Source: Micromonospora sp. Llam0
GTDB lineage: Bacteria > Actinomycetota > Actinomycetes > Mycobacteriales > Micromonosporaceae
Length of the DNA stretch: 64,000 nucleotides
Assembly: GCF_003751085.1 (NCBI RefSeq)
Contig: NZ_RJJY01000001.1
Location: forward strand, 5,518,001 to 5,582,000
Reading direction: 5' to 3'
The notes beneath the pieces were generated by a model that was not told the DNA's origin, made no database searches, and was given only the letters and a program-made list of their open reading frames with translations. This document shows, one piece after another, positions 1 through 7,222 of the stretch (position 1 is the first letter of the stretch; each line of letters starts with the position of its first letter). The translations under genes were made by a program, and so were the position numbers.

Positions 1-2
1 TT

Positions 3-350
3 CGGCGACCCACCCCCACACCCATCCCCGAACCGATCGCCAGCCTGCTCCGCGACCTCGCCGCAGCCGCACCAGCCGAAGGCTGGCTGTTCCCCGGACG
101 CCACCCAGGCCAGCCCATCACCTACCAAACACTGCACCTCAACCTGCGCAAGCTCGGCTTCCCGCTCAACCAGGCCCGCGTCTCCGCGCTCCGCCAGCTC
201 GTCGCCCAGGTCCCCGCCCCCGTCATCGCCGACGCCCTCGGCATCCACCACACGACCGCCGCCAGACAAGCCGCCAACGCCGGCACGACCTGGAGCCACT
301 ACGCCAGCGGAAACCACTCACCGTTACCAACACAGAGTCCACGCACCTGA
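3..350 (+). CDS. C-terminal fragment of a tyrosine-recombinase-like protein (start lies off the window)
   Basis: An open frame enters from the left edge and stops at 348-350, giving about 115 residues. The translation has the pattern of the C-terminal part of actinobacterial phage-integrase-type proteins: a WLFPG motif, then helices with an arginine-leucine stretch (ALRQLV), then APVIADALGIHHTTA, and a final W-x-x-YA segment. In tyrosine recombinases this part holds the last catalytic residues; the tyrosine in WSHYAS could be the nucleophile, but no full catalytic set is visible. It is the first of several mobile-element genes in the left 5.8 kb. It may be intact upstream or be a remnant. The family call is from pattern memory and moderate. 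Confidence 0.5.
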   Translation, partial: RRPTPTPIPEPIASLLRDLAAAAPAEGWLFPGRHPGQPITYQTLHLNLRKLGFPLNQARVSALRQLVAQVPAPVIADALGIHHTTAARQAANAGTTWSHYASGNHSPLPTQSPRT

Positions 351-436
351 ACTCGCGCATAAGAAACACGCGCTCCTGCCAGTAACGGCCGGACGGCGCG
401 TACGCGAGATCTGGGAACCCGTACCAAGAGAAATAA

Positions 437-457
437 AAGTTAGCGGACTCAAGAAAC
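437..457. repeat. Left terminal inverted repeat of the IS630-like element
   Basis: This stretch pairs imperfectly with the reverse complement of 1535-1555 (about 14 of 21 positions, sharing GGA and CTCAA blocks). It lies immediately after the transposase stop. Confidence 0.5.
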
Positions 458-458
458 C

Positions 459-1493
459 CTATTCGGTGATGTAGCGTAGGCTCGGGTCAGCGAAGAATGC
501 GCGCACGATCTGCGGGGTTTCCTGGAGGCGCTGCAGAGCATTTTCCGCCGCGCCCATCAGTTCGCCGAGGCTGCGCACCACCTTCTTTCCGATTTGGTCA
601 TGCTTGACGTTCTTCCACACCCACTCATCGGGGTTGAGCTCCGGCGAGTACGGCGGAAGGATAAAGAGGCGCAGTCGATTGCCCACTTCCTCAGAGGCAA
701 GGAACGTAGCCACCTTTTTCGCCGTATGGGCACTGGAGCCATCGACAACGAGGAAAATCTTCCCGGACACGTCGTGCAACAACTGCTTTAGGAACTCGAT
801 GAACTTGGCTGCGGTCATGCTGCCGCCGAACAGAGAGAAGTGGATCGCACCCTTGCTGCTGATCGCTGAGATCATGTTTACTGACAATCGCTTACCAGTG
901 CCGATTACGACCGGGGTTTTTCCGACAGGAGCCCAAGTGGTTCCGGAATGGTAGTCAGTTCGTACACCGGACTCGTCTCCCCAGTAGATCACTGCGTCCT
1001 GAGCTGCGGCTTCTTCCTTGATCGCGGGGTACGTCTCCTCCTTCCAGCGGCGCACTAGATCTGGGTTCTGCTCGTAGGCGCGCACTAGCGGGCGCTGGGG
1101 AGACATTCCCATTCGGTGTAGCAGCCGCCCAACCGAGGGAAGGGATAGCGACACACCGAATTCTCGCTCTATAAGGTCGGCCACGATCTTGCGGGTCCAC
1201 AGCCCAAAGTCAAACTCCAGCTGTTGCGGGTTCTTCTTCAGAAGAGCATACAGTCGCGCTTCTTGAATTCCCGAGAGTTTCGGTGGTCTACCTGTCCCCG
1301 ATCTCACGGCCAAGGCTTCGGGCCCGCGATCACGGTAAGCTGCAATCCATCCGAACACCGTAGACCGGCCACAGTCCAGCGCCGCCGCTATCTGCGCAAC
1401 GCTCGCTCCGTTCTCGGCCATACGCAAAGCGATCTGCCGAGTCTGTTCCAGCTCAGCCCTTGGAATCCGCTTTTCATCTTTCCTCGACACCAA
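459..1493 (-). CDS. IS630-family transposase
   Basis: This 344-residue DDE transposase catalyses cut-and-paste transposition of the surrounding element. The N-terminal 110 residues form two helix-turn-helix units (the motif CGRSTVFGWIAAYRDRG is typical), followed by a winged-helix LSLPSVGRLLHRMG segment. The catalytic core shows the first Asp in YWGDESG, the second in LVVDGSSAH and the Glu in LNPDEWVW, which is the usual IS630 DDE arrangement. The length is normal for single-ORF IS630 members and no frameshift is seen, so it is probably functional. The start is TTG, with GTG as the next codon. Confidence 0.93.
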   Translation of the reverse strand: MVSRKDEKRIPRAELEQTRQIALRMAENGASVAQIAAALDCGRSTVFGWIAAYRDRGPEALAVRSGTGRPPKLSGIQEARLYALLKKNPQQLEFDFGLWTRKIVADLIEREFGVSLSLPSVGRLLHRMGMSPQRPLVRAYEQNPDLVRRWKEETYPAIKEEAAAQDAVIYWGDESGVRTDYHSGTTWAPVGKTPVVIGTGKRLSVNMISAISSKGAIHFSLFGGSMTAAKFIEFLKQLLHDVSGKIFLVVDGSSAHTAKKVATFLASEEVGNRLRLFILPPYSPELNPDEWVWKNVKHDQIGKKVVRSLGELMGAAENALQRLQETPQIVRAFFADPSLRYITE

Positions 1494-1534
1494 ATCAGGA
1501 GATCACAGATCAGGGCTTGCCGCAATACCTGACA

Positions 1535-1555
1535 CTCTTTTGACTCCAGTAAGTT
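1535..1555. repeat. Right terminal inverted repeat of the IS630-like element
   Basis: It pairs imperfectly with 437-457. It lies about 40 bp upstream of the transposase start, as expected for the promoter-proximal end of an IS630 element. Confidence 0.5.
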
Positions 1556-1891
1556 ATGAACTGGTTAGTACTACAACTTGCTAGTGGCCAGGTCTCAACG
1601 GGAACTGTCGCCGCAACCGCGCTACGGGGGCACGGACCAAACAATACGGAACGGTAAAGCACGGCACGAGCGGGGTACAGCACCAAGGGCTGCGATCGGC
1701 ACGCCTCGTGGCCGGTGCCGGTGATGCTTCCGCCTCGCCGCTGCGGTGCTGGTAACCCCTGCTCCCGGCGTTACCGGCCGCTACCCGTAGCGCCGAAGCG
1801 GTAACACCCGGCGGTCTTCAAGAATTTCATTTCTGAAGATTACCCCAGCCAACAGTCTCCGACAGCTCCGGACTATGGTGGCAGGTCAACC
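1556..1891. other. Intergenic stretch without a convincing gene
   Basis: No frame here has recognisable protein character. The stretch holds the hairpin-forming repeat copy A (1751-1810) described separately. Confidence 0.5.
1751..1810. repeat. Hairpin repeat copy A
   Basis: A GGTAAC arm pairs with a GTTACC arm about 18 bp downstream, followed by the motif CTACCCGTAGCGC and a further GGTAAC. Related sequences occur at 3413-3470 (copy B) and, inverted, at 3654-3690 (copy C). Between A and B the arms change together (GGTAAC/GTTACC in A, GGCAAC/GTTGCC in B), which keeps the pairing. Confidence 0.5.
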
Positions 1892-2587
1892 TCAGTTGCC
1901 CACCTTCCACAGGTCTACTCTGCCGTCGGGGAAGGGGGTGGCGAGGGTTTTGCCGTCGGGACTGAACACCAGGTCATTGACCCAATTGGTGGGCTCGAAG
2001 GTAGCGGTGGTTTCGCGGGTGGTCACGTTCCATAGCCGTATGGTGTCCTGGCTGGCGGTGGCGAGGGTTTTACCGTCAGGGCTGAACGCCACGGCATTGA
2101 CCGTACTGGTGGGCTCGAAGGTGGCGGTGGTTTCGCGGGTGGTCACGTTCCATAACCGTACGGTTGTATCCCCTCCGCCAGTGGCGAGGGTTTTACCGTC
2201 AGGGCTGAACGCCACACTGTTGACGCCTTTGGTGTGGCCAGTCAGGGTGCGGTTCGGCTCGTATGGGGGTGGAACCGATGATGTCGGCACGATCGTCGGC
2301 GCCGGTGAAGCCAATATGGTTACTAAGGGTTGACTGGCGTTGGTTTGCGAAGCACCGGGGTCACGAGTTGACCCGGATGATGAAAGGAGTGTGGCTACGA
2401 AGGTAATAACAGCCACGAGCACACCAATGAACTGCCATACTGGATCTCGAAGTCGACGAAGGAGCCTGTGCGTGAGGTTCGCACGCTGAAGTCGACGAAG
2501 GAGCCTGTGCGCAAGGTTCGCACGCTGATTGGACATCGAAGACACTCTCGCAATGATACAGAGGACCACAAGTGGCTTCGAAGACAT
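1892..2587 (-). CDS. Short membrane-anchored WD40 repeat protein
   Basis: About 231 residues. The N-terminal 35-40 residues contain a duplicated basic 13-residue unit (RANLxHRLLRRL). One membrane segment follows (WQFIGVLVAVITFVATLL), then a Ser/Pro-rich linker and three C-terminal WD40 repeats, each carrying VAFSPDGKTLAT or LVFSPDGKTLAT and ending near LWNVTT or LWKVG. WD40 blades form protein-binding propellers that normally need six to eight blades, so three suggests either oligomerisation or loss of a longer parent. The ATG at 2587 is chosen because GGGGAG lies 7 bp upstream; an ATG at 2536 is also possible. Similar anchors precede WD40 domains in actinobacterial signalling proteins. No function is assigned. 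Confidence 0.75.
   Translation of the reverse strand: MSSKPLVVLCIIARVSSMSNQRANLAHRLLRRLQRANLTHRLLRRLRDPVWQFIGVLVAVITFVATLLSSSGSTRDPGASQTNASQPLVTILASPAPTIVPTSSVPPPYEPNRTLTGHTKGVNSVAFSPDGKTLATGGGDTTVRLWNVTTRETTATFEPTSTVNAVAFSPDGKTLATASQDTIRLWNVTTRETTATFEPTNWVNDLVFSPDGKTLATPFPDGRVDLWKVGN
2449..2526. repeat. Two tandem copies of a 39-bp unit in the WD40 gene
   Basis: The units 2449-2487 and 2488-2526 differ at only a few positions and keep the reading frame. They encode the duplicated 13-residue basic segment just before the membrane anchor. Confidence 0.9.
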
Positions 2588-2720
2588 CACCCGGCTCCCC
2601 ATCTCCTACCCAGCCGAGGGTGTCTGCCTCTTGTCAGCTCCTGTTGATCCTCTGACGGCGGGATTCGGCGGGATGGGTGTCTGTGCTGTGAACGACGACG
2701 AGGTGACGTTATGCCCCCGT

Positions 2721-3305
2721 CTATGGGGGATGCGGTTCCTCGTCTCGCTCATGTGTCGAGTCGGAGGCTGCCTCGTCCGAATCGCTGCTGTCGGGCACGA
2801 GGCGAGGAGCGAAGGCGCCCGACGATTCGAGACTGGCGATCGCCCACGCGATGAGACAACCGATCGTGCTCACGGTGACGCCCCACCAGCTCAATGACGG
2901 CCAGAAGAAGTAGATGAAGCCCAGACCGAAGACCGGCACCCAGATGGCCCGGTCGAAGTACACAATCGTCCTCCACACCAGGAGGCCCATGAGCAGCAAC
3001 CACGCTACGGCGATCTCCCACCACGACTGTTCGTACCGTTCACGCTCGACCCGCCGCGAGAAGCGCTCATACCAGGCAGGCAGCGTCTTCAGCGTCTCAG
3101 CTACTGAGTTGCCCGGGGCGGACTCGGTGTTGGGCGACGGTGTGGACACGGTCGCTACCGGATCAGGGGATGCGGCGACCGACACCGCCGGAGCTGGCGC
3201 CGTGCGCGGAACGTAGTACGCGTAGACGCCCCATCCCAGCGCGAGTAGCGCGACGACGACGCTGACCACGGTCGCCCGGTCCGACTTCGGCCTAGACAAG
3301 ACCAC
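2721..3305 (-). CDS. Membrane protein of unknown function
   Basis: About 194 residues. One membrane helix near the N-terminus (VVSVVVALLALGWGVYAYYV) leads into a Pro/Ser/Thr-rich linker. A charged stretch (ERFSRRVERERYE) is followed by three more hydrophobic helices (WEIAVAWLLLMGLLVW, IWVPVFGLGFIYFFW, WGVTVSTIGCLIAWAIA) and an acidic, serine-rich tail. I do not recognise the family. The GTG at 3305 is preferred over more upstream starts because GAGGG lies just upstream; a TTG at 3299 is an alternative. It lies downstream of no other gene on its strand and is probably monocistronic element cargo. Confidence 0.7.
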   Translation of the reverse strand: MVLSRPKSDRATVVSVVVALLALGWGVYAYYVPRTAPAPAVSVAASPDPVATVSTPSPNTESAPGNSVAETLKTLPAWYERFSRRVERERYEQSWWEIAVAWLLLMGLLVWRTIVYFDRAIWVPVFGLGFIYFFWPSLSWWGVTVSTIGCLIAWAIASLESSGAFAPRLVPDSSDSDEAASDSTHERDEEPHPP

Positions 3306-3412
3306 CCCACCCTCGTGCACTCCGAGGCCCCGATGGTACCGAAAGACTTCACTCCGTATCGATCCGGTCACCCCGAGGACTCCTGTGGTGGACCCGGCCG
3401 TTGGTATCGGCT

Positions 3413-3470
3413 GGTAACGGGGCGCGGCAACCCCTCAGAGCGGGGTTGCCGGCGCTACCCGTAGCGCGCC
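3413..3470. repeat. Hairpin repeat copy B
   Basis: GGCAACCCC pairs perfectly with GGGGTTGCC, followed by GCTACCCGTAGCGCGCC. It has the same arrangement as copy A but with compensating base changes in the stem. Confidence 0.5.
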
Positions 3471-3653
3471 CGGGGACATCCTGACGGCTGCGCTGATCTA
3501 TCGTTGCCCGCCGCTGGAACCCTACGACGCGAGCTTCTCGACGCCGGGCCGCCCGGACCAGCCAGCACAAACGTGCCACCTTCCTCACGCTCCACTTCCC
3601 GGCCGGTGCTGGGCTCTCCCGATCCATGTCGACCCCTGCCGGATAGGCCGTGA

Positions 3654-3690
3654 ACAGGGGTTACGGGTAGCGCGGGTGGTAACGCCCGCG
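3654..3690. repeat. Hairpin repeat copy C, opposite orientation
   Basis: The plus strand reads GGGGTTACGGGTAGCGC and then GTAACGCCC; GTTAC and GTAAC can pair. Read on the minus strand it shows the same GTTACC and CTACCCGTA blocks as copies A and B. Confidence 0.45.
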
Positions 3691-3927
3691 AGTCATTGTC
3701 ACTCATAGGAAGGCGATCAGTCATGAACAGAACACAGCGGACCCGACGAGCGGCATTCACAGCGGAGGAAGATGGCCACAAGCCAAACACCACGTAACCC
3801 GCATCGTCGCCCACGAGGCGACCGGGGGACGCTCAACCGCGCAGTGACCCCGGATGGCGACCCCACCCCCGCCGACAACCCGCACGCCGCCACACCCGGC
3901 CATCCGGACGCCCGGGGGACGTTACCG

Positions 3928-4077
3928 ATGGCTCGCCACCTGATCGACCCGGCGACCGAACACGAGATTCAGGCACTCGCCCGGACCGCGCCACCGATGA
4001 CCCCGGACGTTGCGATCCGGATCGCCCGGATGCTGCGGTGGAACGAACGCGACACCACCACCGACCGGGCTGCCTGA
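3928..4077 (+). CDS. Small helical protein next to the integrase
   Basis: A 49-residue protein starting MARHLIDP, with a predicted amphipathic helix and a basic C-terminal half (DVAIRIARMLRW). Similar short proteins are common beside integrases of actinobacterial integrated elements; their function is not established. The ATG at 3928 is chosen over an upstream ATG at 3772 because GGGGGAC sits 7 bp before it and the upstream extension is low-complexity. It faces the integrase gene tail to tail, 67 bp apart. A role as an excision or directionality factor is only a guess from position and size. Confidence 0.6.
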   Translation: MARHLIDPATEHEIQALARTAPPMTPDVAIRIARMLRWNERDTTTDRAA

Positions 4078-4144
4078 CATGCAAACGCCGGACGGGTCGA
4101 CCCTGCTGGGATCGGCCCGCCCGGCGCTCATGTCGTCCAGCGGC

Positions 4145-5707
4145 CTACGCCGCGTTCTCCTCGACCTCCGGGCCAAACCGCCACGCCCATTCGAGGCGGT
4201 GAGCGCCGAACGGCTGACGGGTGCCCTTACCTGCCTGCAACAGCTTGATATCAGCCACGGTACGGATGATCTCCCGCTTCACCGCAACCTCATCACCCAG
4301 CTCAGCCCACTTCCGAGCGGCGTGCTCCCCGATCATCCCGCGCAGCACCGGCGGGATGCCGGCTTCCTGCGCCCGTGCCTCGTGCTCGGCGATCTGCGCC
4401 GACAGCCCTTTCTCCGCGCGGGCGTAGGCGATCGCGGACACCTCGCCTTCCTCACCCAGCTTGCGCCAGTCCTCCAACTCCGCGCGCAGCCGGGCGGCCT
4501 CAGCGCGGGCGTGCGCGGCCTGCTCGTCCCCGCCGGACAGGGCCGACAGCATCTCTCCGGTCTCCGGCAACGACAGCCACGCCACGACGACCCGTTGGAC
4601 GTACTCGTCCAGGAACTCCGCTTTCACAGCGGCGCACCGCCTCCGCAGGCAGGAGTACACCCGCCCCTCCCAACCGTGGCGGCTGACCTGGTGGGACGAG
4701 ACCGGACTGCCGCACACCCCGCAGCGGACGATGTAGGACAGCAGGTGGACGGCCCGTCCGGCACGGGTGGTCGTCCGGGACGGGTCCTCCAGCAGGCGGA
4801 CGCACGCCCAGTAGAGGTCCTCGTCCACCAGCGCGGGCCAGATGCCGTCCCCGATGACCTCGCCGCGGAATACCCGCTTACCGATGTAGGCCGGGTTCAT
4901 CACGTGCTTGCGGATGATCCCGCGCCGCCACGTCGACCCCTGCGGGGACGGGATGCCCTTGGCGTTCAACTCGTCCTCGATCGTGATCAGCGGAACCCCG
5001 GCAGCCACCTTCGTGAAGTTGTCCCGCACCACCCCGGCGTGGCTGTACTCGGTCACCGTCCCATCCGCCGCCACCGCCGTGCGGATCTCGGTGTCCGGCT
5101 CCTGCCGCACCAGCGCCTTCGTCCGCTGGTCGTAGATCCGCCGATAGCCGTAGGTCACCTTCCCATGCGGACGGCCCGCCTCGGCCGCGCCGACGACGCC
5201 GCGCAACACGTTGTCGCGGATCGAGTCGGCCAACCACTCCGCCTGCACGGCCTGGAAGCCGAGCATCATCCGGTCGTTCTTGTCCCGCAGGTCGAACAGC
5301 ACCCCACCGACGAGCCAGAAGTTCAGGCCAACCTCGGTGCACATGTCCCGGATCTTCACGTACACCGCGAGGTCACGTTCCCGCCGGGAGATCTCCCAGA
5401 TCACCAGCACGTCGCCCTTGCCCGAGCGGATCCGCTCGATCAACAACTCGAACTGCTCGCGCTCCCTCGTGGCGTGCCGGCTCGCCGACCGGTGGTTGTC
5501 GGTGAACGACCCTGCGTCGGTCCACGACCGCTTCGTGATCTCGGCAAGGTTGATCTTGCCCTGGTCGCCGACGCTCTTGCCCTGTTCCTTCTTGTCCTGA
5601 CTGGCCCGCTGGTACCGCAACGCCCGCACCTCCGCGCCGCCAGCCAACAACGCGTCCTTGCTGTCAAACCGAGCCCGGTTCCCGGCCCGCGATCCCCGCC
5701 GTACCAT
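4145..5707 (-). CDS. Large serine recombinase (integrase of the element)
   Basis: A 520-residue serine integrase that would catalyse site-specific integration and excision of the element. The N-terminal resolvase domain (about residues 28-175) carries the catalytic serine, S36, in RYQRASQDK, and the arginines of WEISRRERD. The central recombinase domain spans about 185-320. A zinc ribbon follows with CGVCG paired to a later C-x5-C. A coiled-coil-rich C-terminal region includes EQAAHARAEAARLRAELE. The ATG at 5707 has AGGGGA about 8 bp upstream. Its start lies about 70 bp from the point where the SigE-like gene loses homology, matching the usual position of attP just upstream of such integrase genes. 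It appears intact. Confidence 0.95.
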   Translation of the reverse strand: MVRRGSRAGNRARFDSKDALLAGGAEVRALRYQRASQDKKEQGKSVGDQGKINLAEITKRSWTDAGSFTDNHRSASRHATREREQFELLIERIRSGKGDVLVIWEISRRERDLAVYVKIRDMCTEVGLNFWLVGGVLFDLRDKNDRMMLGFQAVQAEWLADSIRDNVLRGVVGAAEAGRPHGKVTYGYRRIYDQRTKALVRQEPDTEIRTAVAADGTVTEYSHAGVVRDNFTKVAAGVPLITIEDELNAKGIPSPQGSTWRRGIIRKHVMNPAYIGKRVFRGEVIGDGIWPALVDEDLYWACVRLLEDPSRTTTRAGRAVHLLSYIVRCGVCGSPVSSHQVSRHGWEGRVYSCLRRRCAAVKAEFLDEYVQRVVVAWLSLPETGEMLSALSGGDEQAAHARAEAARLRAELEDWRKLGEEGEVSAIAYARAEKGLSAQIAEHEARAQEAGIPPVLRGMIGEHAARKWAELGDEVAVKREIIRTVADIKLLQAGKGTRQPFGAHRLEWAWRFGPEVEENAA

Positions 5708-5761
5708 CGGATCGTCCCCTGTTCAATCGATGCCCCTAGCTGTTAACATCGACCTTAGCAT

Positions 5762-6223
5762 CTAACGACCCTTGGGAGTGCCGACCGAACAGCCCAGTAC
5801 CTCCGCGGCCTCGATCAGGCTCAGGTCCTCCCAGTACCGCAGCACCAATGCGGCCCGTTGCCGTCGTGGCAGCTGGGAGAGCGCTCGCATGATCAGCATC
5901 CGTTGCTCTGGAGCTGGCGGCGACTCGGCCGTTGGCTCCGGCGGCGCGCTGGTCAGCCGTTCCAGTTTCCGCCAGAGCCTGCGCCGCTCGTTCAGATAGG
6001 TACGCGTGACGATCTTCCGTACGTAGGCGTTGATGGGCTCCGTCCGGTCGACGCGTTCCCACGCCAGGTACAGGCGAACGAACGCCGTCTGCGCCAGGTC
6101 TTCCGCCTCGTGCCAGTCGCCGCAGAGCAGGTACGCGGTGAAGCGCACCTGCTCCGCATGGGTCGCGACGTATTCGCTGAACCCGGCATCCTTGTCATGC
6201 GAACCGTTCGTCAACGGCAGCAC
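5762..6223 (-). pseudogene. SigE-family ECF sigma factor, 3' end cut off by the integrated element
   Basis: A 153-residue product with sigma-70 region 2 (AEDLAQTAFVRLYLAWERV, then INAYVRKIVTRTYLNERRR) and most of region 4 (LSQLPRRQRAALVLRYWEDLSL). It is a SigE-family (SCO-type) extracytoplasmic sigma factor that would direct RNA polymerase to a small regulon. The recognition helix is broken: after EAAEVLGCSVGT the family normally continues with V-K-S/R and about 15 more residues, but here only PKGR follows before a TAG. Loss of the helix-turn-helix end should abolish -35 recognition. The start is GTG at 6223, with GAGGAG very close upstream. It lies downstream of a secreted-protein gene. Confidence 0.8.
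5770..5790. other. Inferred attachment site (right end of the integrated element)
   Basis: Reading on the minus strand, the sigma factor follows its family up to GCSVGT and then diverges at once to PKGR and a stop. The crossover should lie at or just before 5776-5780. No second copy of the flanking sequence, and no missing sigma-factor tail, was found between 1 and 4144, so the left end must lie outside the window. The exact core dinucleotide cannot be read from one end. Confidence 0.6.
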
Positions 6224-6294
6224 TTCTCCTCAGGATCAGGGGGACCTGCGACGGATCCGGCCGCTTCGGCTCCCCCACACGGGATGTGGCCGGG

Positions 6295-6548
6295 CTACTT
6301 GGCGGGGCTTGCCTCCGGCGCAGCCGTAACCTCGATCGGAGGTAGCGGAACGGGAGACACCTCCGGCCCCTCGGCACATCCTCCCTCGGCACCGGAGACA
6401 CCAGCGGCTCAGCCGAAGCCGGGACCGTGACGGATGGTTTGGGCTCGTTCACCGGCCCGTCGGAGGACATCGCGGCGATCGCCGGCACCGCGTAGGCCAG
6501 CGCGACCGCTACCCCCAGCAGCGCGAACACGGCAGGCTTCTTCGACAA
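6295..6548 (-). pseudogene. Small secreted protein gene with a probable one-base frameshift
   Basis: The TTG start at 6548 has a strong AAGGAGG 6 bp upstream. The N-terminus is a clear signal peptide (KKPAVFALLGVAVALAYAVPAIAA) followed by a Pro/Val/Ser-rich segment. After about residue 45 the frame becomes arginine-rich (RGRRCLPFRYLRSRLRLRRR) and runs on into the sigma factor gene. The neighbouring frame, entered by assuming one lost base near 6375-6385, reads GGCAEGPEVSPVPLPP and ends at TAG 6295-6297, which fits the Pro/Val-rich start far better. The normal product is therefore inferred to be about 84 residues, encoded just upstream of the sigma factor. A sequencing error is possible. Confidence 0.55.
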
Positions 6549-6729
6549 AGTGACCTCCTTGGCGGGTCGGACCGACGGTTGCCGGTCCCTTTCCACCCTT
6601 TCCCACACGGCTACGGGCTGGGAGGTTGCACGTCGTGCCGCAATCGTCGTCGACCTGACGGGCCGGGGCCCGCACCGCCATTCCCGCTGCCGCTGACCAG
6701 CCCGAGTTGGAGGTGGGTCGTGCCTCAGG

Positions 6730-7194
6730 TCACGTCAGCTCGCGGGTCATGAACGCGCTGTTGGGATCATCGACATAGGCGCCGAAGGGTGGGCAAGCGA
6801 CGAAGCCCGCCCTCGCGTACAACGTCCTCGCCGGGACGAAGAAGTCCATGCTTCCGGTCTCCAGCGAGATACGGCGGATGCCGCGTCGTCGCGCGTCCTC
6901 AATGAGGTGGTCGAGGACGCGCGCGGCGATGCCCTGGCCGCGTCGTCGTGGATCCGTCCGCATGCTCTTGATCTCCTCGTGCGCCGGCCCCACCTCGGCC
7001 AGGGCACCCGTGCCCACAAGTTCGCCACCTGTCCGGGCGACCCACAGGCGGACTCCCGGCGCCCGCAGCCCGGAAAGATCCAGCGCGTGTCGGCTCTCGG
7101 CAGGTGCCGTCGGCGCGAGCTCGTCGAGATGTGCCTGCAGGAAGACGCCGAGCTCCGGATCAGCGAAGTCGGCGCGCTCGATACTCAGCCGCAT
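6730..7194 (-). CDS. GNAT-family N-acetyltransferase
   Basis: About 154 residues with a full GNAT fold. The acetyl-CoA loop is RRRGQGIAARVLDHLIEDA (the RxxGxG/A motif), preceded by beta strand 4 (EIKSMRTDP) and followed by ISLETG and LYARAGF, the usual motif B. It transfers an acetyl group from acetyl-CoA to an unknown amine. The ATG at 7194 is chosen because the domain begins there (MRLSIERADF) and AGGA lies about 9 bp upstream; the longer frame has no homologous start. It begins 28 bp downstream of the LLM-hemerythrin gene on the same strand, so the two are probably co-transcribed. Confidence 0.9.
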   Translation of the reverse strand: MRLSIERADFADPELGVFLQAHLDELAPTAPAESRHALDLSGLRAPGVRLWVARTGGELVGTGALAEVGPAHEEIKSMRTDPRRRGQGIAARVLDHLIEDARRRGIRRISLETGSMDFFVPARTLYARAGFVACPPFGAYVDDPNSAFMTRELT

Positions 7195-7222
7195 GACGGA
7201 GATCCTGCCGTTCCCGTGCCGG

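Larger units (their letters stand above)
437..1555 (-). mobile_element. IS630-family insertion sequence
   Basis: A single transposase gene fills the element. Imperfect terminal inverted repeats flank it: about 437-457 on the left and 1535-1555 on the right match at roughly 14 of 21 positions. TA dinucleotides occur at or beside both ends (434-435 and 1555-1556), as expected for IS630/Tc1-type targeting, though the exact borders could shift by a few bases. The element sits between the recombinase fragment and the WD40 gene, inside the integrated element that ends near 5,780. Confidence 0.75.
3306..3927. other. Intergenic stretch with hairpin repeats
   Basis: No frame looks like a genuine protein. 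A minus-strand frame reaching back from about 3720 is open but low-complexity and reads through repeat C. The stretch holds hairpin repeat copies B and C. Confidence 0.5.

Noticed and set aside
3455..3814. Minus-strand frame of 119 codons as a possible gene
   Set aside because: Low-complexity composition, no ribosome site matched to a start, and it reads through hairpin repeat C.
4010..5746. A 578-codon plus-strand frame across the serine integrase
   Set aside because: It is antisense to a well-supported recombinase and has no recognisable protein character.
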